The translations under genes and the position numbers were made by a program. A stretch of DNA of 6,690 nt from Paracoccaceae bacterium (GTDB taxonomy: Bacteria > Pseudomonadota > Alphaproteobacteria > Rhodobacterales > Rhodobacteraceae): NCBI GenBank assembly GCA_009920815.1, contig RFZH01000131.1:1-6690 (forward strand). The letters are read 5' to 3'. The notes beneath the pieces were generated by a model. That model was not told where the DNA came from, did no database searches, and was given only the letters and a program-made list of their open reading frames with translations. Positions 1-5,562 of this stretch are shown one piece after another. Positions within the stretch are counted from its first letter, which is position 1, and each line of letters starts with the position of its first letter.

Positions 1-35
1 GTGTTACCGATCCTGAAAAATTGGGATTACACGGT

Positions 36-1109
36 TCAAACCTTGAAATGTTTTGACAGCTTTAAACCTTGACCTTGGTAATTGGACGCGATCCCTGCGC
101 CGTATAATTGGGTTGGGACTTCGCTCATGCGTTCATAGACCAGACGCCCCACCACCTGCGCATGCTCCAAGACAAACGGCGCCTCGTGGCAGCGGACTTC
201 CAACACACCGCGCGACCCTGCGCCGCCTGCGGCGCTGTGGCCAAAGCCTGGATCAAAAAAGCCTGCATAATGAACACGGAATTCCCCGACCATCGCCAAA
301 AATGGCGCCATTTCAGCAGCATAGCTTGGCGGGATATGAACCGCTTCGCGGCTTACGAGGATATAGAATGCGCCTGGATCCAGGATGATCTGTCCGTCGG
401 TGGAATGAATTTCCTCCCAATAATCGCGGGGATCATAAAATCCAATGCGATCCAGATCGATAACACCTGTATGCGGTTTGGCGCGATAGCCAACCAAATC
501 CCCAGTTTCAGGGCGCAGGTCAACAGAAAAACCAAGACCGTCGCCAATCACTGCGTCACCTGACACCAATGTGTCAGAGGCGTGGAGCGCGGCCAATTCA
601 GCATCGGTCAAAACAGATTGACCAGAGCGAAAACGTATTTGATTCAATCGCATACCGGGGCGCACCAAGACCGAAAAGGATCTGGGGCAGATCTCTGCAT
701 AAAGTGGGCCAGTATAGCCTGCAGGGATACGATCAAATTCGGTGCCGTCGTCGGTGATCACACGGGTCAATAGATCCAATCGCCCGGTTGAGCTTTTGGC
801 GTTTGCGACCGCATTTATATGGGCGGGCAGGGCCAAACCCTCCATCAAAGGGACAACATAAACGCAGCCCTTTTCCAAGACCGCACCTTGTGACAGGTCG
901 ATTTGGTGCATTTCAAAATCTGACAAACGATCAATCACCTTGCGTCCATTGCCCGCAAGGAATGAGGCACGCACGCGCCATGCTTTGGTACCCAACCGCA
1001 AATCTAGGCTGGCAGGTTGGATTTGCGCGTCGATGACCGCAGGTGATCCAATGATCTGGCCCGTCTCAATCATTTTGGTGATGTGTTGGTTGGGTAATAC
1101 ACCTGTCAT
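36..1109 (-). CDS. dcd: 2'-deoxycytidine 5'-triphosphate deaminase, double-domain alphaproteobacterial form
   Basis: Cytosolic enzyme that deaminates dCTP to dUTP, which dUTPase converts to dUMP for thymidylate synthesis. The 357-residue product is about twice the size of the usual single-domain Dcd (about 190 residues) and appears to be two dUTPase-like folds in tandem. The first half carries QPASLDLRLG (residues 31-40), AKSSTGR (104-110) and a glutamate in PLYAEI (E139), corresponding by eye to the Ser/Arg/Glu active-site positions of E. coli Dcd. The second half has HYAGFFDPGFG (280-290), VLEVR (302-306) and a C-terminal YQGQG (344-348) like the closing loop of the family. The ATG at 1109 is chosen because AGGGA lies 6 bases upstream; the frame stays open 16 codons further, but that stretch lies in the terminator after the tRNA gene and is not family-like. 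It is the last gene of the minus-strand run. Function is assigned by family resemblance; which half is catalytic is inferred. Confidence 0.93.
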   Translation of the reverse strand: MTGVLPNQHITKMIETGQIIGSPAVIDAQIQPASLDLRLGTKAWRVRASFLAGNGRKVIDRLSDFEMHQIDLSQGAVLEKGCVYVVPLMEGLALPAHINAVANAKSSTGRLDLLTRVITDDGTEFDRIPAGYTGPLYAEICPRSFSVLVRPGMRLNQIRFRSGQSVLTDAELAALHASDTLVSGDAVIGDGLGFSVDLRPETGDLVGYRAKPHTGVIDLDRIGFYDPRDYWEEIHSTDGQIILDPGAFYILVSREAVHIPPSYAAEMAPFLAMVGEFRVHYAGFFDPGFGHSAAGGAGSRGVLEVRCHEAPFVLEHAQVVGRLVYERMSEVPTQLYGAGIASNYQGQGLKLSKHFKV

Positions 1110-1115
1110 ATTATT

Positions 1116-1120
1116 TCCCT
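1116..1120 (-). promoter_or_regulatory. Ribosome binding site that fixes the dcd start
   Basis: On the minus strand AGGGA (inside AAAAGGGAAATAAT) ends 6 bases before the ATG at 1109. This is a near-ideal spacing and is the main reason for preferring that ATG over the upstream in-frame ATG at 1157, which lies within the terminator hairpin and has no such site. Confidence 0.75.
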
Positions 1121-1136
1121 TTTCGTGGGCCCAGAT

Positions 1137-1169
1137 AAACAAAACGCCCGAGGCCATTGGCCACAGGCG
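1137..1169 (-). terminator. Intrinsic terminator after tRNA-Pro
   Basis: Read on the minus strand, this starts 7 bases after the encoded CCA of the tRNA. CGCCTGTGGCC pairs with GGCCTCGGGCG around a three-base AAT loop, giving ten pairs (one G-T) and a single T-T mismatch. The stem is followed by TTTTGTTTA. A GC-rich stem plus a T-run is the classical rho-independent form. It ends only 27 bases before the dcd start codon, so dcd must depend on read-through or on a promoter overlapping this element. Confidence 0.8.
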
Positions 1170-1176
1170 ATTTTGA

Positions 1177-1253
1177 TGGTCGGGCTAGCAGGATTCGAAC
1201 CTACGACCTCCCGTCCCCCAGACGGACGCGCTACCAGACTGCGCTATAGCCCG
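1177..1253 (-). tRNA. tRNA-Pro, anticodon GGG
   Basis: The minus strand folds as a complete cloverleaf of 77 bases including an encoded CCA. The 7-bp acceptor CGGGCTA/TAGCCCG is perfect, followed by discriminator A and CCA. The D arm is GCGC-AGTCTGGTA-GCGC. The anticodon stem TCCGT/ACGGG (one T-G pair) closes the loop CTGGGGG, which gives anticodon GGG. The T arm has the usual TTCGAAT loop between GTAGG and CCTGC. Anticodon GGG reads CCC and CCU proline codons. It lies 74 bases downstream of the MerR-type gene on the same strand and is followed at once by a strong terminator. I see no repeated copy of its 3' end elsewhere in the window, so nothing points to an integrated element. Confidence 0.97.
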
Positions 1254-1267
1254 ATGATATGTTGACT

Positions 1268-1295
1268 GTCTTACTTTTTTTTGCGGCAAGGACAA
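1268..1295 (-). promoter_or_regulatory. Weak candidate promoter for tRNA-Pro
   Basis: In the 74-base gap between the MerR-type gene and the tRNA, the minus strand holds TTGTCC, a 16-base spacer with a run of eight A, and TAAGAC, placing a start about 10 bases before the tRNA. The -10 match to TATAAT is poor (3 of 6). Co-transcription with the upstream genes is equally possible because no terminator is seen after the regulator gene. Confidence 0.25.
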
Positions 1296-1327
1296 GGACA
1301 AAATGTACATTTCGTGGATTTCTTTGT

Positions 1328-2020
1328 CTATTGCTTACGTTGGTCTAGGATTGCGCGGGCTTGGGCCAAAATATCATCGCCATTTTGGCCAAGTTTTGAA
1401 CGCACCAACGAGACATCCGACAGCGCCGTCATAAGCGCATCAAAGGATGGATCAACCGATATATCAGAGAAAATATTTGTTTGCGGCGCTTGGGGCGATG
1501 GTGCGGGGGTGCCAAACAAATCAAACTGCTCTGGTTGGGTTGGCCGCATCTTTGGCGCGGCTTTAGGCATCTGGTTTGGTTCTGGCTGGGAGGCCGCAAG
1601 TTGAATGACATTTTCCTGTGGAGCAACAGAAATTATCTCGGCTGGTGGCGTGTTGTCTTCAGAGCCTGATGGGGCATCCACGATCTGCTGTTGTGGTGCA
1701 ACCGTTGACACGGGGGCGACGTCTGTGTCTGCCTCTAGTCCATCTTCGAGTGGGGGGGACAGTTCCGCAACATAACCCACACCGCGTTCACGGATTAGCT
1801 TTTGCGCGCCCTTGATGGTCATTCCATCCTCGTGCAGCAGCTTTTTCAAACCACCGATGAACAACATGTCCTTTGGCCGGTAATATCGGCGCCCACCCGC
1901 GCGTTTGGTCGGTTTGATTTGGCTAAACTTGCTTTCCCAAAACCGCAAGACATGCGGTTGTATATCCAACCATTCTGCAACTTCGCTAATGGTGCGAAAT
2001 GCATCAGCAGATTTAGCCAT
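1328..2020 (-). CDS. MerR-type transcriptional regulator with long disordered linker
   Basis: Predicted cytosolic DNA-binding protein of 230 residues. The N-terminal 80 residues form a MerR-type winged helix-turn-helix: helix-turn-helix at about 9-27 (TISEVAEWLDIQPHVLRFW), wing AGGRRYYRPKD (41-51), and further helices with MTIKGAQKLIRE (67-78). Residues 85-180 are rich in Pro, Gln, Glu and Ala and look disordered. The last 45 residues (from about 184) look folded and helical. There is no cysteine anywhere, so the metal or redox sensing known from classical MerR proteins is unlikely. The gene starts 17 bases after ihfA and probably shares its transcript. The ATG at 2020 is chosen; a TTG directly before it (2023) would also fit. 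No target or ligand can be deduced. The DNA-binding class is clear, the role unknown. Confidence 0.88.
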   Translation of the reverse strand: MAKSADAFRTISEVAEWLDIQPHVLRFWESKFSQIKPTKRAGGRRYYRPKDMLFIGGLKKLLHEDGMTIKGAQKLIRERGVGYVAELSPPLEDGLEADTDVAPVSTVAPQQQIVDAPSGSEDNTPPAEIISVAPQENVIQLAASQPEPNQMPKAAPKMRPTQPEQFDLFGTPAPSPQAPQTNIFSDISVDPSFDALMTALSDVSLVRSKLGQNGDDILAQARAILDQRKQ

Positions 2021-2029
2021 CAATCTTTA

Positions 2030-2035
2030 CCTTTC
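2030..2035 (-). promoter_or_regulatory. Ribosome binding site shared by two possible starts of the MerR-type gene
   Basis: GAAAGG on the minus strand is 9 bases before the ATG at 2020 and 6 bases before a TTG at 2023 in the same frame. Spacing slightly favours TTG, codon preference favours ATG; the products differ by one residue. Confidence 0.5.
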
Positions 2036-2037
2036 GC

Positions 2038-2340
2038 TTAGGATTTTTTTCCTGAAGCGACGCGATCTTTCATGAGGTGCGACGGGCGAAATGTTAAAAC
2101 ACGTCGTGGCGGGATAGGTGCCTCTTCGCCGGTTTTAGGGTTTCGGCCGACGCGTTCATTTTTATCGCGAACACTAAACGTACCAAACGATGAAATCTTG
2201 ACCTGTTCACCATTCACCAAAGCATCGCTCATATGTTGTAGCACTGTCTCAACTAAGTCAGAAGATTCGTTCCGCGAAAGTCCAACCTCACGAAAGACGG
2301 CCTCGCTAAGGTCCATACGAGTCAAAGTTTTTTCAGACAT
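2038..2340 (-). CDS. ihfA: Integration host factor, alpha subunit
   Basis: One half of the IHF heterodimer, a nucleoid protein that bends DNA sharply at specific sites and acts in transcription, replication and recombination; its partner IhfB is not in this window. The 100-residue protein has the normal family length and architecture: an N-terminal helical dimerisation part (residues 6-45), VKISSFGTFSVRDK (47-60) and the beta-arm with GRNPKTGE (65-72), whose P68 corresponds to the proline that intercalates into DNA. The ending RRVLTFRPS (79-87) matches the IHF alpha type rather than HU. The ATG at 2340 has AGGGA nine bases upstream. The gene has its own promoter at 2365-2393 and is followed 17 bases later by the MerR-type gene. 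A run of seven A lies four codons before the stop. Confidence 0.95.
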   Translation of the reverse strand: MSEKTLTRMDLSEAVFREVGLSRNESSDLVETVLQHMSDALVNGEQVKISSFGTFSVRDKNERVGRNPKTGEEAPIPPRRVLTFRPSHLMKDRVASGKKS

Positions 2341-2364
2341 AATTACGTTTCCCTGTTTGCGACG

Positions 2365-2393
2365 ATTGTGTCGCGCCCAACCGAACCTGTCAA
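2365..2393 (-). promoter_or_regulatory. Sigma-70-type promoter of ihfA
   Basis: The minus strand carries a perfect -35 box TTGACA (2388-2393), a 17-base spacer and a -10 box CACAAT (2365-2370, 4 of 6 matches to TATAAT). Transcription would start near 2358, giving a short leader of about 17 bases that still includes the AGGGA ribosome binding site. The box lies in the gap after fabH, so ihfA and the regulator gene can be transcribed independently of the fatty-acid genes. Confidence 0.72.
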
Positions 2394-2437
2394 CAAATTT
2401 GGTTAGGTTATTGGCCTATGTAGATAATATTTAATGA

Positions 2438-2450
2438 AAAAATTATGATT
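2438..2450 (-). promoter_or_regulatory. Possible IHF binding site upstream of ihfA
   Basis: AATCATAATTTTT on the minus strand matches the E. coli IHF consensus WATCAANNNNTTR except at two positions. It lies in an AT-rich stretch about 45 bases upstream of the ihfA -35 box. Autoregulation is known for E. coli ihfA; that it occurs here is a guess, and AT-rich DNA gives such near-matches by chance. Confidence 0.22.
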
Positions 2451-2457
2451 CTGCCGT

Positions 2458-3429
2458 TCACCAGCGCAGAACAACTGCGCCCCAAGCCAAACCACCGCCA
2501 ATTGCTTCGGTAACAATTAGGTCGTTTTCTTTGATTTGCCCGTTTGCTTTGGCCACCGAAAGCGCCAAGGGAATCGACGCCGCAGAGGTGTTGCCGTGGT
2601 CTTGAACCGTTGTTACGACCCGTTCGGCGGGCACACCCATTTTGCGCGCAGTGCCCATGATAATTCTGATATTTGCCTGATGCGGCACGACCCAATCCAC
2701 ATCGTCGGCCGAAACGTTGGCCTTGGCCATTGCTGTCTCTGCTGTCTGGGCCAGTTTTTCGACCGCGTGGCGGAATACTTCTTTGCCTTCCATGCGCAAA
2801 TAGCCAACAGAATTCTTAGAGACGCCACCATCGACATATAAAATGTCACGGTGTGATCCGTCTGAATTCAGATCAAGTGCTAAGATGCCACGATCGTTTT
2901 TATCGCCATTGCCCGTGCCGGCCTCTAATATTAGCGCACCTGCACCATCGCCGAACAAAACGCATGTCGTGCGATCGGTCCAATCCATCAGTTTGGAAAA
3001 TGTTTCGGCCCCGATCACCATAACGCGGTTTGCCTGACCGGAAATAATCTGTGCATTCGCGTTTGCAAGCGCGAAAATAAATCCAGCACAGACCGCTTGT
3101 ACATCAAAAGCAAACCCGCGGGTCATGCCCAGACCCGCTTGGATCATTGTTGCTGCGGATGGAAAGGTTAGGTCAGGCGTCGACGTCGCAACAATGATTG
3201 CGTCAATATCATCAGGCTCAAGACCTGCGTCCGCTAGGGCGGCTTTGGCGGCTTGGGTCGCCATAAAGGATGTTGTTTCCTCGTCGGATGCGAAATGGCG
3301 TTGTTTGATGCCCGAGCGGGACACAATCCATTCATCCGTCGTATCAACTGTTTTTTCTAAATCAGAATTCGGAACAACCCGTTTTGGAAGGTAATGGCCA
3401 ATGCCTCTTACAACTGCGCGTGGCGTCAT
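2458..3429 (-). CDS. fabH: Beta-ketoacyl-ACP synthase III
   Basis: Starts each round of fatty-acid synthesis in the cytosol by condensing acetyl-CoA with malonyl-ACP to acetoacetyl-ACP. The 323-residue product has the usual length and a full thiolase-fold signature. The catalytic triad is visible as C114 in DVQAVCAGF, H250 in VVPHQANIRI (which also contains the ACP-contacting motif) and N280 in DHGNTSAASIP. The end GGGLAWGAVVLRW is typical. The ATG at 3429 is one base after the plsX stop (TGAGATG), so translation is probably coupled to plsX. The open frame continues 52 codons further upstream inside plsX, but that part is not family-like and is rejected. No convincing terminator follows; the next gene, ihfA, has its own promoter. 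Confidence 0.97.
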   Translation of the reverse strand: MTPRAVVRGIGHYLPKRVVPNSDLEKTVDTTDEWIVSRSGIKQRHFASDEETTSFMATQAAKAALADAGLEPDDIDAIIVATSTPDLTFPSAATMIQAGLGMTRGFAFDVQAVCAGFIFALANANAQIISGQANRVMVIGAETFSKLMDWTDRTTCVLFGDGAGALILEAGTGNGDKNDRGILALDLNSDGSHRDILYVDGGVSKNSVGYLRMEGKEVFRHAVEKLAQTAETAMAKANVSADDVDWVVPHQANIRIIMGTARKMGVPAERVVTTVQDHGNTSAASIPLALSVAKANGQIKENDLIVTEAIGGGLAWGAVVLRW

Positions 3430-3430
3430 C

Positions 3431-4534
3431 TCATGCGTCCGTTTCCGTACCCGAATTTTTATCATCTTGATCCAAGGTAACCACGGATGCAACCCGTGCA
3501 GCGATTTTATCTTGGAATTGTGACTGGGCCAGCTGGGCGGCCAGGCGAATTGCCGCAGCAACCCCCGTCGCGTCAGCGGATCCATGTGATTTAACCACTG
3601 TACCGTTCAACCCGAGAAACACGCCACCATTGACCCGCCGGGGATCAACGCGCTTTTTCAATCGCTTGATAACGCCCAACGACAGAAGGCCCGCGAATTT
3701 GGACCAGATCGAGTGACCGTAAGAATCACGCAACAGATCGCCAACAAGCTTTGCAGTGCCTTCACCCGTTTTCAGCGCAACATTGCCGGTGAAACCATCG
3801 GTCACAATTACGTCCGCGACGTCGCCGGGAATATCACCGCCCTCGACATAGCCCACGAAATTAAATTCTGCGGTCTTTTGTTGTGCTTCGATAAGCTCGT
3901 GTGCCTCTTTTAATTCCGTGCGGCCTTTATGTTCTTCGGTGCCGACATTCAGCAATCCGACACGGGGCACCGACAGGTTTAAGCCGTTGCGTGCATAAGA
4001 GACACCCATCAATGCATATTGCAAAAGATCTTTGGCATCGGCGCGAATGTCTGCCCCGACATCAAGCATTATGTTGAACCCACTTGCGCTGCGGGCAGGC
4101 CACAAGACTGCGATAGCTGGTCGTACCACACCCGGGATCCGACGCAGCCGGATTATGCTCATCGCCATCAAGGCACCAGTATTACCACAGGAAACACAGG
4201 CCGCTGCATCGCCCGAACGCGCGCTTTCCAGCATCGACCACATCGAGGTGTTTTTGCCAGAGCGTAACACCTGACTGGGCTTGTCATCCATCGTGACAAC
4301 GTCGGTTGCGTGGCATATAGTGACACGCTCTGACAGTTCTGGACGCTTTGACACCAAAGGTGCCAGCACATCTTCGGGACCATGGATTAGAAAGTGTAGA
4401 GCAGAGTTTTTTGCTGCAGACATAGCAACACCGGCGACAACGGTCGCCGGTCCATGATCGCCACCCATGGCGTCAATGCTTAGTACGATGCGCTTTTGCG
4501 CCACGGACGTCTTACCTGTCTCGGTGGTTGTCAT
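3431..4534 (-). CDS. plsX: Phosphate acyltransferase (acyl-ACP:phosphate)
   Basis: Peripheral membrane enzyme that converts acyl-ACP and inorganic phosphate to acyl-phosphate, the donor used by PlsY to acylate glycerol-3-phosphate at the start of phospholipid synthesis. The 367 residues are slightly longer than the usual 330-350. Conserved blocks are DAMGGDHGP (21-29), SCGNTGALMA (115-124), LLNVGTE (194-200), DVIVTDGFTGNVALKT (241-256), LGLNG (307-311) and KSHGSAD (315-321). The hydrophilic tail (TLDQDDKNSGTETDA) is probably disordered. The ATG at 4534 is 18 bases after rpmF but has no good ribosome binding site. A GTG at residue 11 (4504) preceded by AGGT is an alternative that would remove the poorly conserved N-terminus. 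The stop is one base from the fabH start. The order rpmF-plsX-fabH is a widespread bacterial cluster. Confidence 0.96.
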   Translation of the reverse strand: MTTTETGKTSVAQKRIVLSIDAMGGDHGPATVVAGVAMSAAKNSALHFLIHGPEDVLAPLVSKRPELSERVTICHATDVVTMDDKPSQVLRSGKNTSMWSMLESARSGDAAACVSCGNTGALMAMSIIRLRRIPGVVRPAIAVLWPARSASGFNIMLDVGADIRADAKDLLQYALMGVSYARNGLNLSVPRVGLLNVGTEEHKGRTELKEAHELIEAQQKTAEFNFVGYVEGGDIPGDVADVIVTDGFTGNVALKTGEGTAKLVGDLLRDSYGHSIWSKFAGLLSLGVIKRLKKRVDPRRVNGGVFLGLNGTVVKSHGSADATGVAAAIRLAAQLAQSQFQDKIAARVASVVTLDQDDKNSGTETDA

Positions 4535-4552
4535 AAGCGCGCGATACCAAGC

Positions 4553-4759
4553 TTATGCTGCGTCTTCGTCCAGCTCGACTTCGTCGGCCATTGCGACGAC
4601 TTCACGATCGGCATAGTGACCGCAAGACGCACAAACGTGGTGTGGACGCTTTAGTTCGCCACAGTTTGAACATTCGTTCGGATTTGCAGCAACCAATGAA
4701 TCATGCGCGCGACGATTGTTGCGGCGGGATTTCGATACTTTATTCTGTTGGACAGCCAT
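4553..4759 (-). CDS. rpmF: 50S ribosomal protein L32 (zinc-binding form)
   Basis: Small basic protein of the large ribosomal subunit, 68 residues. The start MAVQQNKVSKSRRNNRR is typical of L32. Four cysteines in CSNC (30-33) and CASC (43-46) form the zinc ribbon, so this is the C+ zinc-dependent paralogue. The C-terminal tail (MADEVELDEDAA) is acidic. The ATG at 4759 has GAGG 8 bases upstream. plsX follows 18 bases later on the same strand, which suggests one transcript for L32 and the lipid genes. A 148-base gap with a stem-loop and candidate promoters precedes it. Confidence 0.97.
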   Translation of the reverse strand: MAVQQNKVSKSRRNNRRAHDSLVAANPNECSNCGELKRPHHVCASCGHYADREVVAMADEVELDEDAA

Positions 4760-4781
4760 GGTCTCAACCTCAATCTAATGC

Positions 4782-4795
4782 GGGACCGCAGTCCC
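4782..4795 (-). promoter_or_regulatory. Stem-loop in the rpmF leader
   Basis: GGGACTGCGGTCCC forms a perfect five-pair GC-rich stem with a four-base TGCG loop, ending 22 bases before the rpmF ATG and just ahead of the ribosome binding site. It is not followed by a T-run, so it is not an intrinsic terminator. It could stabilise the leader or act in control of L32 synthesis, but I know of no described L32 leader of this form; it may also have no function. Confidence 0.35.
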
Positions 4796-4821
4796 ATGTT
4801 TCCATCTTTTGTACTGGGCCG

Positions 4822-4849
4822 CATATATCGAAATGCGAGCGATGTACAA
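4822..4849 (-). promoter_or_regulatory. Candidate promoter for rpmF-plsX-fabH
   Basis: Within the 148-base gap, the minus strand has TTGTAC (4844-4849), a 16-base spacer and TATATG (4822-4827), which would start transcription near 4815 and leave the leader stem-loop in the RNA. A second weak pair, TTGCTA (4894-4899) and TATTTT (4872-4877), also with 16 bases between, lies further upstream. Both are partial matches; the gap length supports a promoter here more than either motif does. Confidence 0.35.
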
Positions 4850-4907
4850 CCTAATTTCGCAAGAAGTCGCGAAAATAGCGATCATTTGTGAATTAGCAAG
4901 AGGGGAA

Positions 4908-5477
4908 TTAGGGTTTTCCGTCCTCTTTTTGCATTTTCTCTTTCAGAGCGGCCAAGCCGGCAAAGGGTTTCACATCGTCATCGGTCATTGGCGCTATCCC
5001 TTTTTCCGAAAATACGGTCTGATTCAGCGCGGCGTCGTCTGCACGCGGATAATCCGGCAACGCAAGGGCAAGCGCCTCTGTCATGATTGACCACAAATCG
5101 AAATTATGGCCCAACGGTTCCAATGTCTCGTCGCTTTCCATCTCGATCTCGGTTTCGTCCTCTTTGGACGAGCGAATCTGTGCTTCGGGGATAAAGCGGC
5201 GGGTGATCGGCGTATCAAGGCGCGTGGTGACAGGTTCAAGGGTGATGACACAAGGCTGCTGGACCGTGGCGCCAAGGGTCGCAGTCAAAAGCCATTCACG
5301 TTTACCGTGCGCGACCAAAGTTCCCTTGAAACGCAATTTTTTCAAAGAGATAAGCGATAAGTCATCCGCGATTTGGCGAAGTTGTGCCACATCGGGTTGA
5401 ATTTCGAACAAAATTGGGCGACGTTCGTTCAAATCGGCGACTTTTAAAACATGATCGGTCGACGGGGACACTGACAT
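4908..5477 (-). CDS. DUF177 (YceD-family) protein, probable large ribosomal subunit factor
   Basis: Cytosolic protein of 189 residues from the DUF177/YceD family, whose E. coli member is encoded next to rpmF and whose plant homologue is linked to 23S rRNA accumulation; the exact biochemical role is unsettled. Family features are TATLGATVQQPCVITLEPV (65-83), an acidic stretch rich in Glu and Asp (105-119), DLWSIMTEALALALPDYPR (127-145), and the C-terminal motif PFAGLAALKEKM (171-182). The ATG at 5477 is preceded by AAAGGA with 8 bases spacing. rpmF lies 148 bases downstream on the same strand, looser than the near-contiguous arrangement in gamma-proteobacteria. The bamE gene diverges 85 bases upstream. 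Family assignment is firm, function inferred from context. Confidence 0.9.
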   Translation of the reverse strand: MSVSPSTDHVLKVADLNERRPILFEIQPDVAQLRQIADDLSLISLKKLRFKGTLVAHGKREWLLTATLGATVQQPCVITLEPVTTRLDTPITRRFIPEAQIRSSKEDETEIEMESDETLEPLGHNFDLWSIMTEALALALPDYPRADDAALNQTVFSEKGIAPMTDDDVKPFAGLAALKEKMQKEDGKP

Positions 5478-5562
5478 GCGTTTGTTCCTTTCATGCGCGA
5501 GCGGAATGGTTTACAAGCCGAATAAAGACCATTGACGGCCAAGACAAGAGGAACGGGAATTC
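5478..5562. promoter_or_regulatory. Divergent promoter region between DUF177 gene and bamE
   Basis: These 85 bases separate two divergently read genes and must hold both start regions unless leaders extend into the coding sequences. On the minus strand TTGTCT, 17 bases, TATTCG is a weak candidate. On the plus strand I cannot pick a convincing -35/-10 pair; TTGACG at 5532-5537 lies too close to bamE to be its -35. The plus strand has GAGGAACGGGA just before the bamE ATG as ribosome binding region. Confidence 0.4.

Noticed and set aside
53..563. Overlapping plus-strand open frames of 111 and 151 codons
   Set aside because: They lie wholly antisense to dcd, which has strong family motifs, and their translations show no domain or sensible composition.
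1110..1157. N-terminal extension of dcd to an ATG at 1157
   Set aside because: It would run through the tRNA terminator, lacks a ribosome binding site, and the extra residues are unlike the family; ATG 1109 has AGGGA at good spacing.
1177..1253. tRNA-Pro as an integration site of a mobile element
   Set aside because: No repeat of the tRNA 3' end, no integrase and no foreign-looking genes are present in the window; the neighbours are conserved housekeeping genes.
1281..1604. Plus-strand open frame of 107 codons
   Set aside because: It starts in the tRNA-regulator gap and runs antisense through the MerR-type gene; no motif and no ribosome binding site support it.
1752..1758. Run of seven G in the MerR-type gene as a possible frameshift
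   Set aside because: The frame continues as a coherent low-complexity linker and ends in a folded-looking tail; nothing in the other frames suggests a break.
3430..3585. 52-codon upstream extension of fabH
   Set aside because: It overlaps the end of plsX, is rich in Trp and Pro unlike any FabH N-terminus, and the family start fits the ATG at 3429.
4855..4874. Six-pair inverted repeat TTTCGC/GCGAAA as a terminator of the DUF177 gene
   Set aside because: The loop is eight bases, the stem is short and no T-run follows on either strand.
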